Positions 1 to 7,983 of a DNA stretch of 12,704 nucleotides are shown piece after piece (position 1 is the stretch's first letter; each line of letters opens with the position of its first letter). Both the position numbers and the translations under genes were made by a program. The notes beneath the pieces are model-generated. The model saw only the letters and a program-made list of their open reading frames with translations. It was not told where the DNA came from and ran no database searches. Source of the stretch: Caldilineaceae bacterium. Lineage in GTDB: Bacteria > Chloroflexota > Anaerolineae > Caldilineales > Caldilineaceae. The stretch is from the NCBI GenBank assembly GCA_015494005.1, contig WGCB01000818.1, positions 1 through 12,704 of the forward strand, in the 5' to 3' direction.

Positions 1-1810
1 GGTCAACGACCAGTGGCTCTGCGACAAGGGACGCTTCGCCCACGCCTGGGTCAACCACCCGGAGCGCCTGCGGGAGCCCCTCCTGCGCAAGAACGGCGAG
101 CTGGTCCCCGTCCCCTGGCGGGAGGCCCTGGAGTTCGTGGCCGAGGCCCTGCAGCGCATCACCCGGGAGGCCGGCCCCCAGGCCGTGGGCGCCATCGGCA
201 GCCCCAAGCTCTCCAACGAGAGCAACTACGCCCTGCAGCGCCTCTTCCGGGGCATCATCGGCACCAACAACGTGGATCACCGGGACGGGGGCGACGTGGC
301 CGCCCTGCCCACGGGCCTGCCTGCCCTGGCCGATGTGATGAAGCCCCAGTACGGCCCGGACCCCAAGGTGGACACGGTCCTCCTCTTCGGCGTGGACCCC
401 AGCGAGGAGCTGCCTCTTCTGGATGTTCACCTGAAGCGGGCCGTGCGCCGGGCCGGGATGAAGCTCATCATCGCCCACCCCCGGCGCATCGATCTGACCC
501 GCTACCAGGGCCCCTACCTGGGCTATGAGCCGGGCACGGAGGTGGCCCTGCTCAACGGGCTGGCCAAAGCCGTCCTGGACAGGGGCGGCGCCCTGCCTCG
601 CCAGGCCCAGGCGGGCGTGGAGAAGCTGCGGGAGTGGGTGGCCGACGCGGACGACGCCATGATGGCCGACCTCTGCCGGGTGGAACCCGCCGCGGTGAAG
701 GAGGCGGCCCGGCTCCTGGCGGAAAGCGAGAACGCCCTCATCCTCTACGGCCCCATGGTGGCCCGAGGCAAACAGGGCCCGGACGTGCGCCAGGCGCTGG
801 TCAACCTGGCCCTGCTCACCGGTCACGCCGACGGCCTGGCCTACCTGGGGCTGGAGGCCAACAGCCAGGGCTGCCGGGACGTGGGCCTGCTGCCGGATCG
901 CCTGCCCGGCCACGTCTCCCTGGAGGACGCCCAGGCCGTGCAGCGTCTGGAGGCCCTCTGGCAGTGCAAGCTACCCACGGAGCCGGGCCTGACCTACAGC
1001 CAGATGCTGGCCCAGGCCGGGGATGGCATCCGGGCCCTCTACGTCATGGGCGCGGACCCCGCGTCCGAGCGGCCGGGCTGGGCGGCGAACCTGGAGAAGC
1101 TGGAGCTCCTGGTGGTCCAGGACCTCTTCCTGACCGAGACGGCCCGCCGGGCCCACGTCGTGCTTCCTGCACTGAGCTGGGCGGAGCAGGAGGGCACCTT
1201 CACCAACCTGGAGCGCCGGGTGCAGCGGGCGCCTAAGGCAGTGAGCGATCCCCACACCAAGGCCGCGCCGGACTGGATGATCCTGGATCACCTGGCCATG
1301 CACCTGGACGTGGACTGGCCCTTCGCGGACGAGCGGGGCATCACCGCGGAGATCAGCAAGGCCGCGGCCATCTACCAGGGGCTGGACTGGGACGCCCTGG
1401 GGGACCAAGGGCGGCAGTGGGACGCCAGCCTGGCCCGGCCCAAGCTGGCCTTCGCCCCGGCCCGCCAGCGAGCCGTGCCCGCCGACCCGGAGCATCCCTT
1501 CGTCCTGGTCACCGGCACGGTCCTCTACGACGGGGGCAACCTGGTGAGCCTGACCGAGGAGCTGCACCAGTTCGCCTTCGGCCCCAAGGCTGCCCTCCAC
1601 CCGGAGGACGCCCGAAAGCTGGGCATCGACGAGGGCGCGGCCGTCACCGTGGCCAGCCCGGAGGGCTCCCTGGCCCTCACCGCCACCCTCCAGGAGCAGG
1701 TCAAGCCGGGCACTGTCTGGATCCCGGAGAGCCTGCCCGGCGCGCCGGTGGGAGCTCTGCTCAACGGCGTCTATCCGGCCCGGGTGAAGGTGGAGAAAAC
1801 CAGATCCTAG
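1..1810 (+). CDS. nuoG: NADH-quinone oxidoreductase subunit G (NuoG), C-terminal two thirds, 5' truncated
   Basis: Peripheral-arm subunit of respiratory complex I that carries Fe-S clusters moving electrons from the NADH-oxidising NuoEF module towards quinone. The reading frame is open from base 2, so 602 residues are visible and the start lies upstream. The visible part begins with WLCDKGRF, the place where the family has the last Cys ligand of an Fe4S4 segment. It continues as a molybdopterin-oxidoreductase-like fold, with QGCRDVGLLPD near visible residue 288, LYVMGADPASE near 345 and SWAEQEGTFTN near 393. A C-terminal dinucleotide-binding-like beta-barrel domain starts near residue 498 (HPFVLVTG). 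In complex I this fold is known to have lost its molybdenum cofactor. The N-terminal ferredoxin domain and its Cys ligands are outside the window. A formate dehydrogenase alpha subunit has the same fold, but the nuoH-N genes that follow decide for NuoG. Confidence 0.95.
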   Translation, partial: VNDQWLCDKGRFAHAWVNHPERLREPLLRKNGELVPVPWREALEFVAEALQRITREAGPQAVGAIGSPKLSNESNYALQRLFRGIIGTNNVDHRDGGDVAALPTGLPALADVMKPQYGPDPKVDTVLLFGVDPSEELPLLDVHLKRAVRRAGMKLIIAHPRRIDLTRYQGPYLGYEPGTEVALLNGLAKAVLDRGGALPRQAQAGVEKLREWVADADDAMMADLCRVEPAAVKEAARLLAESENALILYGPMVARGKQGPDVRQALVNLALLTGHADGLAYLGLEANSQGCRDVGLLPDRLPGHVSLEDAQAVQRLEALWQCKLPTEPGLTYSQMLAQAGDGIRALYVMGADPASERPGWAANLEKLELLVVQDLFLTETARRAHVVLPALSWAEQEGTFTNLERRVQRAPKAVSDPHTKAAPDWMILDHLAMHLDVDWPFADERGITAEISKAAAIYQGLDWDALGDQGRQWDASLARPKLAFAPARQRAVPADPEHPFVLVTGTVLYDGGNLVSLTEELHQFAFGPKAALHPEDARKLGIDEGAAVTVASPEGSLALTATLQEQVKPGTVWIPESLPGAPVGALLNGVYPARVKVEKTRS

Positions 1811-1912
1811 GGCCTGAAGCGCCCCGTGGGTCGACAGACCTGTGGGTTCATCGATGACACTGGTGGATCCGTTGATCGGTGAAGGCGGACTCGGATTCGT
1901 GAGCCGTGGCCA

Positions 1913-1940
1913 TCGTCCTTCGTCCACCGTCTTCCGTCTG
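1913..1940. repeat. Pyrimidine-rich heptanucleotide repeat in the nuoG-nuoH spacer
   Basis: The 164-nt spacer between nuoG and nuoH (1811-1974) has no credible gene. Near its 3' end it shows a clear 7-nt period: TCGTCCT at 1913, TCGTCCA at 1920, CCGTCTT at 1927 and CCGTCTG at 1934. The next seven bases, TTTTACA, drift away from the pattern. The only other element seen in the spacer is a weak AAAGG (1960-1964) ten bases before the nuoH ATG. The periodicity is directly visible; its origin and role are unknown. Similar short pyrimidine heptads occur at 6391-6411 in the nuoL-nuoM spacer. Confidence 0.7.
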
Positions 1941-1974
1941 TTTTACATCTGTCCATTTTAAAGGTTCAACCGCT

Positions 1975-2955
<981 letters not shown>

Positions 2956-2960
2956 GGAGG

Positions 2961-2988
2961 AGGAGCTGGGAGTTGGGAGCTGGTAGAC
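2961..2988. repeat. Purine-rich heptanucleotide repeat in the nuoH-nuoI spacer
   Basis: Directly after the nuoH stop the spacer (2956-3031) shows 7-nt units: AGGAGCT at 2961, GGGAGTT at 2968, GGGAGCT at 2975 and a decayed GGTAGAC at 2982. Nearly the same string follows the nuoL stop (6336-6376). The rest of the spacer, 2989-3031, has no recognisable element except AGGAA at 3020-3024, seven bases before the nuoI ATG, which serves as its ribosome binding site. The repeat is seen directly; a role in RNA structure or spread as a repetitive element is inference. Confidence 0.72.
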
Positions 2989-3031
2989 GAGCGCAGTTTT
3001 CTAGACGACTGAATCTGATAGGAATCGAACC

Positions 3032-3502
3032 ATGGCATTGAAAGAGTACATCAAAGGAGCGGTGGAGATCGGCAGGGCCATGGGGGTCACCCTGAAGAAC
3101 CTGACCGAGAAACCGGTGACGGTGGAGTACCCCTTCGAGCCGGTGCCCGTCTACCCCCGCTTCCGGGGCAAGCACGAGCTGCGCCGCTACGAGAACGGCC
3201 TGGAGCGCTGCATCGGCTGCATGCTCTGCGAGGCCGCCTGCCCCACCGGCGCCATCTACGTGGAGGCCGCAGAGAACGACCCGGAGAACCCCACGTCCCC
3301 GGGGGAGCGCTACGCCAAGATCTACGAGATCAACCTGCTGCGCTGCGTTTTCTGCGGGGACTGCGAGGAGGCCTGCCCCACGGAGGCCATCGTCCTGGGC
3401 CACGATTTCGCCATGGCCAACTACCACCGCCGGGATTTCATCCTGACCAAAGAGGAGCTCCTGAATCCCCAGGAGCCCAACGTCATCATCCGTCCGGAGT
3501 AA
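3032..3502 (+). CDS. nuoI: NADH-quinone oxidoreductase subunit I (NuoI), 2x[4Fe-4S] protein
   Basis: Ferredoxin-like subunit (TYKY family) of the complex I connecting arm. It holds the two tetranuclear clusters known as N6a and N6b, which pass electrons towards NuoB and quinone. It has 156 residues. Two complete CxxCxxCxxxCP motifs are visible: Cys60, 63, 66 and 70 ([12 protein letters not shown]) and Cys105, 108, 111 and 115 ([12 protein letters not shown]), with the normal spacing between them. The N-terminal helix ([18 protein letters not shown]) is the usual amphipathic, membrane-associated region. The ATG at 3032 is preceded at seven bases by AGGAA. The last codons (GAG TAA) contain the GGAG that probably serves as ribosome binding site for nuoJ, whose ATG is only six bases after the stop, so I and J are likely translationally coupled. 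Confidence 0.97.
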   Translation: MALKEYIKGAVEIGRAMGVTLKNLTEKPVTVEYPFEPVPVYPRFRGKHELRRYENGLERCIGCMLCEAACPTGAIYVEAAENDPENPTSPGERYAKIYEINLLRCVFCGDCEEACPTEAIVLGHDFAMANYHRRDFILTKEELLNPQEPNVIIRPE

Positions 3503-3508
3503 GCGTCC

Positions 3509-4063
3509 ATGACCTGGTCCATGCTGTTCTTCGTGCTGGTGGGCGCGGTGAGCCTGGCCGCTGCCGCCGGCGTGGTCCTGAGCCGCCAACCGGTGCACAG
3601 CGCCCTCTTCCTGCTCACCAACTTCGCCACCCTGGCCGTCCTCTACGTGACCCTGGAGGCCCAGTTCCTGGCCGCGGCCCAGGTGATCATCTACGCGGGC
3701 GGGATCGTCATCCTGATCCTCTTCGTCATCATGCTCATCGGCGGGGAGACCAATGACTTCGTGGCCCGGCAGCGCAGCTGGACCCGGGGCGTGGCCTTGG
3801 GATTGGGCATCCTGCTCCTGGCCAGCCTGAGCTACAGCGTCTTCCAGGGGTTCAACCAGCCCCCGGCGGACGTGACGGCCATCCAGGGCGGCATCCCGGA
3901 AGCTGTGGGCCAGGCCCTGTTCACCCAGTACCTGCTCCCCTTTGAGCTGGCCTCCATCCTGCTGCTGGTGGCCCTGCTGGGCGCCCTGGTCCTGGGACGG
4001 CACGGCACGGTGGCCCACACCGGATCCCAGCCCGCCAGCCCGCCGCCCAGCAGTGACGACTGA
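3509..4063 (+). CDS. nuoJ: NADH-quinone oxidoreductase subunit J (NuoJ)
   Basis: Membrane subunit of complex I (ND6 family) next to NuoK and NuoH; its third helix is known to take part in coupling quinone chemistry to proton pumping. It has 184 residues. Typical family segments are RQPVHSALFLLTNFATLAVLY (residues 26 onward) and the glycine-containing helix AQVIIYAGGIVILILFVIML (57-76). The last helix (LPFELASILLLVALLGALVL) is followed by a hydrophilic tail rich in Pro and Ser (GSQPASPPPSSDD), probably disordered. The ATG at 3509 has GGAG at 3496-3499, overlapping the end of nuoI. A second in-frame ATG four codons later lacks a better site. The gap to nuoK is 33 nt. Confidence 0.96.
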   Translation: MTWSMLFFVLVGAVSLAAAAGVVLSRQPVHSALFLLTNFATLAVLYVTLEAQFLAAAQVIIYAGGIVILILFVIMLIGGETNDFVARQRSWTRGVALGLGILLLASLSYSVFQGFNQPPADVTAIQGGIPEAVGQALFTQYLLPFELASILLLVALLGALVLGRHGTVAHTGSQPASPPPSSDD

Positions 4064-4086
4064 GCCCAACTTTTCCAGACCCACCT

Positions 4087-4091
4087 GGAGG
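4087..4091 (+). promoter_or_regulatory. Ribosome binding site of nuoK (supports a GTG start)
   Basis: GGAGG at 4087-4091 lies five bases before GTG at 4097. It supports the GTG, since the first in-frame ATG is 12 codons later and would delete half of the first membrane helix. Confidence 0.7.
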
Positions 4092-4096
4092 CAACC

Positions 4097-4399
4097 GTGG
4101 TCCCCACAAGCTACTACCTCATCCTCAGCGCCATGATCTTCGCCATCGGGGCCGTGGGCGTGCTGGTGCGGCGCAACGCCCTGATCATCCTCATGTGCGT
4201 GGAGATGATGCTCAACAGCGTCAACCTGACCCTCATCGCCCTGAGCCGCCAGTGGGGCAATCTGAACGGCCAGGTCTTCGTCTTCATGATCATGGCCGTG
4301 GCCGCAGCGGAGGTGGCTGTGGGCCTGGCCATCCTCATCGCCAACACCCGCCACCGGGAAAGCATCAACATCGACGAGATCCACCTGCTGAAGTGGTAA
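4097..4399 (+). CDS. nuoK: NADH-quinone oxidoreductase subunit K (NuoK)
   Basis: Small three-helix membrane subunit of complex I (ND4L family), part of the proton-translocating path between NuoJ and NuoN. It is exactly 100 residues long, the common bacterial length. Glu36 (LMCVEMMLNSVNL) and Glu72 (AVAAAEVAVGLAIL) are the two buried glutamates known to be needed for pumping, and both are present. Translation most likely starts at GTG 4097, giving an N-terminus reading VPTSYYLILSA, which is the familiar form for this family. GGAGG sits five bases upstream. nuoL follows after a 40-nt gap. Confidence 0.97.
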   Translation: MVPTSYYLILSAMIFAIGAVGVLVRRNALIILMCVEMMLNSVNLTLIALSRQWGNLNGQVFVFMIMAVAAAEVAVGLAILIANTRHRESINIDEIHLLKW

Positions 4400-4423
4400 G
4401 CAGGCATCGACCCAGCCATCTTT

Positions 4424-4428
4424 GGGAG
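4424..4428 (+). promoter_or_regulatory. Ribosome binding site of nuoL (decides the start)
   Basis: GGGAG at 4424-4428 is 11 bases before ATG 4440. An in-frame TTG at 4422 overlaps this site and has no site of its own, so the ATG is the better start. Confidence 0.6.
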
Positions 4429-4439
4429 ATTCGAGCCCT

Positions 4440-6332
4440 ATGCTCCAACTAGCCTGGTTGCTCCTGGCCTTCCCCGCGGCCGGCGCGCTGATCAACACCT
4501 TCCTCGGGAGCCGATTCAGCAAGCCCACCATCGGCTGGATCGCCTCGGGCACGGTGGCAGCCTCCTTCGTCGTCTCCCTGGGGCTGCTCCTGGGCCTCCT
4601 GGGCCTGCCCGGAGAGGAGCGGGTGATCACCCTGCCCCTCTGGGATTGGATCACCATCGGCGACTTCCGGGCGCCGACCGCCCTGCTCATCGACCCCCTG
4701 AGCGTCACCATGGCCCTGGTGGTCACCGGCGTGGGCGCGCTGATCCACGTCTACGCCATTGGCTACATGTTCGACGACGAGCGCTTCCAGCGTTTCTTCG
4801 TCTACCTGAACTTCTTCGTCTTCGCCATGCTCATCCTGGTGATGAGCGACAACTTCCTGGGCATGTACGTGGGCTGGGAAGGCGTGGGCCTGGCCTCCTA
4901 CCTGCTCATCGGCTTCTGGTTCGACAAACGGGACGACACCTACGGCTACTACGCGGACGCGGGCAAGAAGGCCTTCCTGGTCAACCGGGTGGGGGACTTC
5001 GGCATGGCCCTGGCCATCATGATCCTGTGGACGAGCCTGGGCAGCGTCACCTTCCTGGACGTCTTCCAGGCCGCCCCGGCCAGCCTGAGCAGCGGAGTGG
5101 CCACAGCCATCGCCCTGCTGCTCCTCCTGGCGGCCACAGGCAAGAGTGCCCAGATCCCCCTCTACGTCTGGCTGCCCGACGCCATGGCCGGTCCCACCCC
5201 GGTCTCCGCCCTGATCCACGCGGCCACCATGGTCACCGCGGGCATCTACATGATCGCCCGCACCCACGTCCTGTGGGAGCTGGGGCCCAGCGCGGCCAAC
5301 CTGGCCGCCTGGATCGGCGGGCTCACCGCGCTGATGGCCGCCTCCATCGCCCTGGTTCAGGTGGATCTGAAGAAGATCCTGGCCTACTCCACCATCTCCC
5401 AGCTGGGCTACATGGTCATGGGCGTGGGGGTGGGGGCTTACGCCTTCGGCATCTTCCACCTGATCACCCACGCCTTCTTCAAGGCCCTGCTCTTCCTGGC
5501 CGCGGGCAACGTGATGCACGGCCTGCACGGGGAGCTGGACATCCGCAAGATGGGTGGCCTGCGGGAGAAGATGCCCACCACCTACCGGCTCTTCCTCATC
5601 GGCGCCCTGGCCCTGGCCGGGTTCCCCCTCATGTCCGGCTTCTTCTCCAAGGACGGCATCCTGCTCAACGTCTTCGGCCACAGCCCCCTGCTCTACGCGA
5701 TCGGCCTCTTCACCGCCCTGCTCACCGCAGTCTACAGCTTCCGGGCCGTCTTTGTGCCCTTCTGGGGCCAGCCCCGGGACAAGCACCTGCACGAGCATGC
5801 CCACGAGAGCCCGCCCATCATGACCCGGCCTCTCTGGGTGCTGGCCATCCTGGCCATCGTGGGCGGCGTCCTGAACCTGCCCTTCGTCCTGACCCTGGAG
5901 CGCTGGCTGGAGCCGGCGGTGGGCGAGCCCAGCTTCCACCCCAGCCTGGCCCTGGAGGTGAGCCTGCTCCTGGTCAGCGCGGTGGTGGCCCTGGCGGGCA
6001 TCTACCTGGCCTATGCCCGCTACGTGAAGGAGATCGGATGGGCCCGCCGCCTGCAGAACGCCCTGGGGCCCCTCCAGCCCCTGGTGGAGCACAAGTACTA
6101 CGTGGACGAGTTCTACGACGCGGCCATCGTCCAGCCCCTGAAGGCCCTGGCCCGCTGGTTCGCGGAGGTCTTCGATCCAGGCATCATCGACGGCAGCGTG
6201 CACCTCATCGGCCGGGCCAACCTGGCCGCGGGGGAACGCCTGCGCCGGCTCCACAACGGCCTGGTGCCCACCTACGCCCTGAGCATCTTCGTGGGCGTGG
6301 TGGTCCTGGTGATGTACCTGGTGTTTGGGTAG
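4440..6332 (+). CDS. nuoL: NADH-quinone oxidoreductase subunit L (NuoL), antiporter-like proton pump
   Basis: Largest and most distal membrane subunit of complex I (ND5 family), related to Mrp antiporters; it forms one proton channel and carries the long lateral helix that clamps the membrane arm. From ATG 4440 it has 630 residues, close to the usual length. The pump residues are visible: Glu147 in MYVGWEGVGLASYLL, Lys235 in ATGKSAQIPLYVWLPDAM, and His260 in SALIHAATMVTAGIY. DLKKILAYSTISQLGYM and THAFFKALLFLAAG follow in family order. The C-terminal part has the expected hydrophilic lateral-helix region (EHKYYVDEFYDAAI) and a final membrane helix. It could be confused with MrpA or HyfB-type proteins, but the operon position settles it. 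It is followed by a 106-nt heptad-repeat spacer before nuoM. Confidence 0.97.
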   Translation: MLQLAWLLLAFPAAGALINTFLGSRFSKPTIGWIASGTVAASFVVSLGLLLGLLGLPGEERVITLPLWDWITIGDFRAPTALLIDPLSVTMALVVTGVGALIHVYAIGYMFDDERFQRFFVYLNFFVFAMLILVMSDNFLGMYVGWEGVGLASYLLIGFWFDKRDDTYGYYADAGKKAFLVNRVGDFGMALAIMILWTSLGSVTFLDVFQAAPASLSSGVATAIALLLLLAATGKSAQIPLYVWLPDAMAGPTPVSALIHAATMVTAGIYMIARTHVLWELGPSAANLAAWIGGLTALMAASIALVQVDLKKILAYSTISQLGYMVMGVGVGAYAFGIFHLITHAFFKALLFLAAGNVMHGLHGELDIRKMGGLREKMPTTYRLFLIGALALAGFPLMSGFFSKDGILLNVFGHSPLLYAIGLFTALLTAVYSFRAVFVPFWGQPRDKHLHEHAHESPPIMTRPLWVLAILAIVGGVLNLPFVLTLERWLEPAVGEPSFHPSLALEVSLLLVSAVVALAGIYLAYARYVKEIGWARRLQNALGPLQPLVEHKYYVDEFYDAAIVQPLKALARWFAEVFDPGIIDGSVHLIGRANLAAGERLRRLHNGLVPTYALSIFVGVVVLVMYLVFG

Positions 6333-6335
6333 AGG

Positions 6336-6411
6336 AGGAGCTGAAGTTGGGAGCTGGAAGTTGGGAGTTGGAACTGTCCAGCGCCTGCCGCCCTTCGTTT
6401 TTCGTCTCTGT
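6336..6411. repeat. Composite heptanucleotide repeats (purine-rich, then pyrimidine-rich) in the nuoL-nuoM spacer
   Basis: The spacer after the nuoL stop (6333-6438) begins with 7-nt units: AGGAGCT at 6336, a shortened GAAGTT at 6343, GGGAGCT at 6349, GGAAGTT at 6356, GGGAGTT at 6363 and GGAACTG at 6370. A non-repeated stretch (6377-6390) follows, then pyrimidine-rich units with the same period: CCCTTCG at 6391, TTTTTCG at 6398 and TCTCTGT at 6405. The first block almost repeats the sequence after nuoH (2961-2981); the second resembles the block before nuoH (1913-1940). Apart from GGAG at 6424-6427, which serves nuoM, nothing else is seen in the spacer. Confidence 0.78.
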
Positions 6412-6438
6412 CACACATGGTTCGGAGTGTGAATCGCA

Positions 6439-7983
6439 ATGGTTCCACCAATGTTGCTCTCGATACTGATCTTCCTGCCCCTGCTGGGTGGGGTGGCGGT
6501 GGCCCTGCTCCCCGGTGACGGGGCCAAGAAGCAGGCTGCCCTGGCCATTACCCTGCTGACCTTCCTGCTCAGCCTGCTGCTCCTGGTGGGCTGGGAGGAG
6601 GGGCAGGCGGGCATGCAGTTCGTGGAGGATGTGGCCTGGATCCCAGATCTGAACATCCGCTACCACCTGGGCGTGGACGGGATCAGCCTCTGGCTAGTGC
6701 TCCTCACCACCCTGCTCATGCCCATCGCGGTGGCCTTCAGCAACCGCTACGTGCACCGGAGCGTGGGCGCCTTCATGGCCCTGATGCTGGTCATGGAGGC
6801 GGCCATCATCGGCGTCTTCCTGGCCCTGGACCTGGTGCTCTTCTACGTGTTCTGGGAGTTCAGCCTCATCCCCATGTACTTCCTGGTGGGCAAGTGGGGG
6901 AGCGAGAACCGGGTGTACGCCGCGCTGAAGTTCTTCCTCTACACCCTGGCCGGCTCGGCCCTGATGCTGGTGGCCATCCTGGCCCTCTACATCCAGACCG
7001 GCACCTTCAACGTGCTGGAGCTCCAGGCCGTGGATCTGCCCCTGGGCCTGCAGCAGTGGATCTTCTTGGCCTTCGCCCTGGCCTTCGCGGTGAAGGTGCC
7101 CCTCTTCCCCCTACACACCTGGCTGCCCGATGCCCACGTCCAGGCCCCCACGGCCGGTTCGGTGATCCTGGCCGGAGTGCTCCTGAAGATGGGGACCTAC
7201 GGCTACCTGCGCTTCGCCCTGCCCATCTTCCCCCAGGCCACGGTCCAGTACAGCGCCCTCATCGGCATCCTGGCTCTCATCGGCATCCTCTACGCCGCCC
7301 TGGTGGCCCTGATGCAGAAGGACATCAAATCCCTGGTGGCCTACAGCTCCGTGGCCCACCTGGGCTTCGTCATGCTGGGCATCTTCGCCCTGAACGAGCA
7401 GGGCATGAGCGGCGCTGTCCTGCAGATGGTCAACCACGGGCTGAGCACCGGCGCCCTCTTCCTCCTGGTGGGCATGCTCTACGAACGCCGCCACACCCGG
7501 CTGCTGAGCGAGTTCGGCGGCCTGTGGAAGAGCATCCCTGTCTACTGTTTCTTCTTCCTGGTGGTGGCCATGAGCAGCGCTGGCCTGCCCGGGCTCAACG
7601 GCTTCGTGGGCGAGTTCACCATCCTGCTGGGGGCCTACGCCAGCCGCCCCCTTTTCGCCGTCATCGGCACGTCTGGGATCATCCTGGCCGCCTGGTACCT
7701 GCTCACCGCCTTCCGCAAGGTAGCCCAGGGGCCCATCACCAAGCCGGAGAACGAGAAGCTGCCCGACCTGAGCCGGAGCGAGGTGGCCATGTTGGCGCCG
7801 GTGGTGATTCTCTTCTTCGTCATCGGCCTCTTCCCCAACCTTTTCCTGGACAAGATCAACCCCTCCGTGGAGGCCCTGGCCCAGCGACCGGCCATCCAGA
7901 TGGCCCTGCAGGCCCGGGATGAGCCCTGGTTAGGGTCCGTCTCCCTGGAGCACATTGCCCTGCAGCAGGAGTCCACGCCATGA
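6439..7983 (+). CDS. nuoM: NADH-quinone oxidoreductase subunit M (NuoM), antiporter-like proton pump
   Basis: Second antiporter-like membrane subunit of complex I (ND4 family), forming a proton channel between NuoL and NuoN. It has 514 residues, the usual size. Key residues visible are Glu140 in VLFYVFWEFSLIPMYFL, Lys219 in FALAFAVKVPLFPLHTWLPD, and Lys250 in AGVLLKMGTYGYLR. The N-terminal stretch LGVDGISLWLVLLTTLL is also characteristic of ND4 proteins. ATG 6439 is preceded by GGAG (6424-6427); another in-frame ATG at 6451 has no such site. The stop overlaps the nuoN start as ATGA, so M and N are probably translationally coupled. Confidence 0.97.
   Translation: MVPPMLLSILIFLPLLGGVAVALLPGDGAKKQAALAITLLTFLLSLLLLVGWEEGQAGMQFVEDVAWIPDLNIRYHLGVDGISLWLVLLTTLLMPIAVAFSNRYVHRSVGAFMALMLVMEAAIIGVFLALDLVLFYVFWEFSLIPMYFLVGKWGSENRVYAALKFFLYTLAGSALMLVAILALYIQTGTFNVLELQAVDLPLGLQQWIFLAFALAFAVKVPLFPLHTWLPDAHVQAPTAGSVILAGVLLKMGTYGYLRFALPIFPQATVQYSALIGILALIGILYAALVALMQKDIKSLVAYSSVAHLGFVMLGIFALNEQGMSGAVLQMVNHGLSTGALFLLVGMLYERRHTRLLSEFGGLWKSIPVYCFFFLVVAMSSAGLPGLNGFVGEFTILLGAYASRPLFAVIGTSGIILAAWYLLTAFRKVAQGPITKPENEKLPDLSRSEVAMLAPVVILFFVIGLFPNLFLDKINPSVEALAQRPAIQMALQARDEPWLGSVSLEHIALQQESTP

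Noticed and set aside
1942..1970. Possible promoter for nuoH (TTTACA and the AT-rich stretch TTTTAAA)
   Set aside because: No acceptable -10 sequence lies 16-18 bases after TTTACA; the AT-rich run fits no promoter spacing.
1906..1974. Longer NuoH with 23 extra N-terminal residues
   Set aside because: The extension falls in the heptad-repeat spacer, resembles no NuoH N-terminus and bypasses the ATG that gives the family-typical start.
4449..6254. Open frame of about 600 codons antisense to nuoL; similar long antisense frames over nuoG (971-1927) and nuoH-K (2924-4726)
   Set aside because: The products are low-complexity, rich in Gly, Gln, His, Asp and Glu, with no recognisable domain. They mirror conserved genes. 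In DNA this rich in G and C, stop codons are rare in the antisense frame, so such frames are expected.
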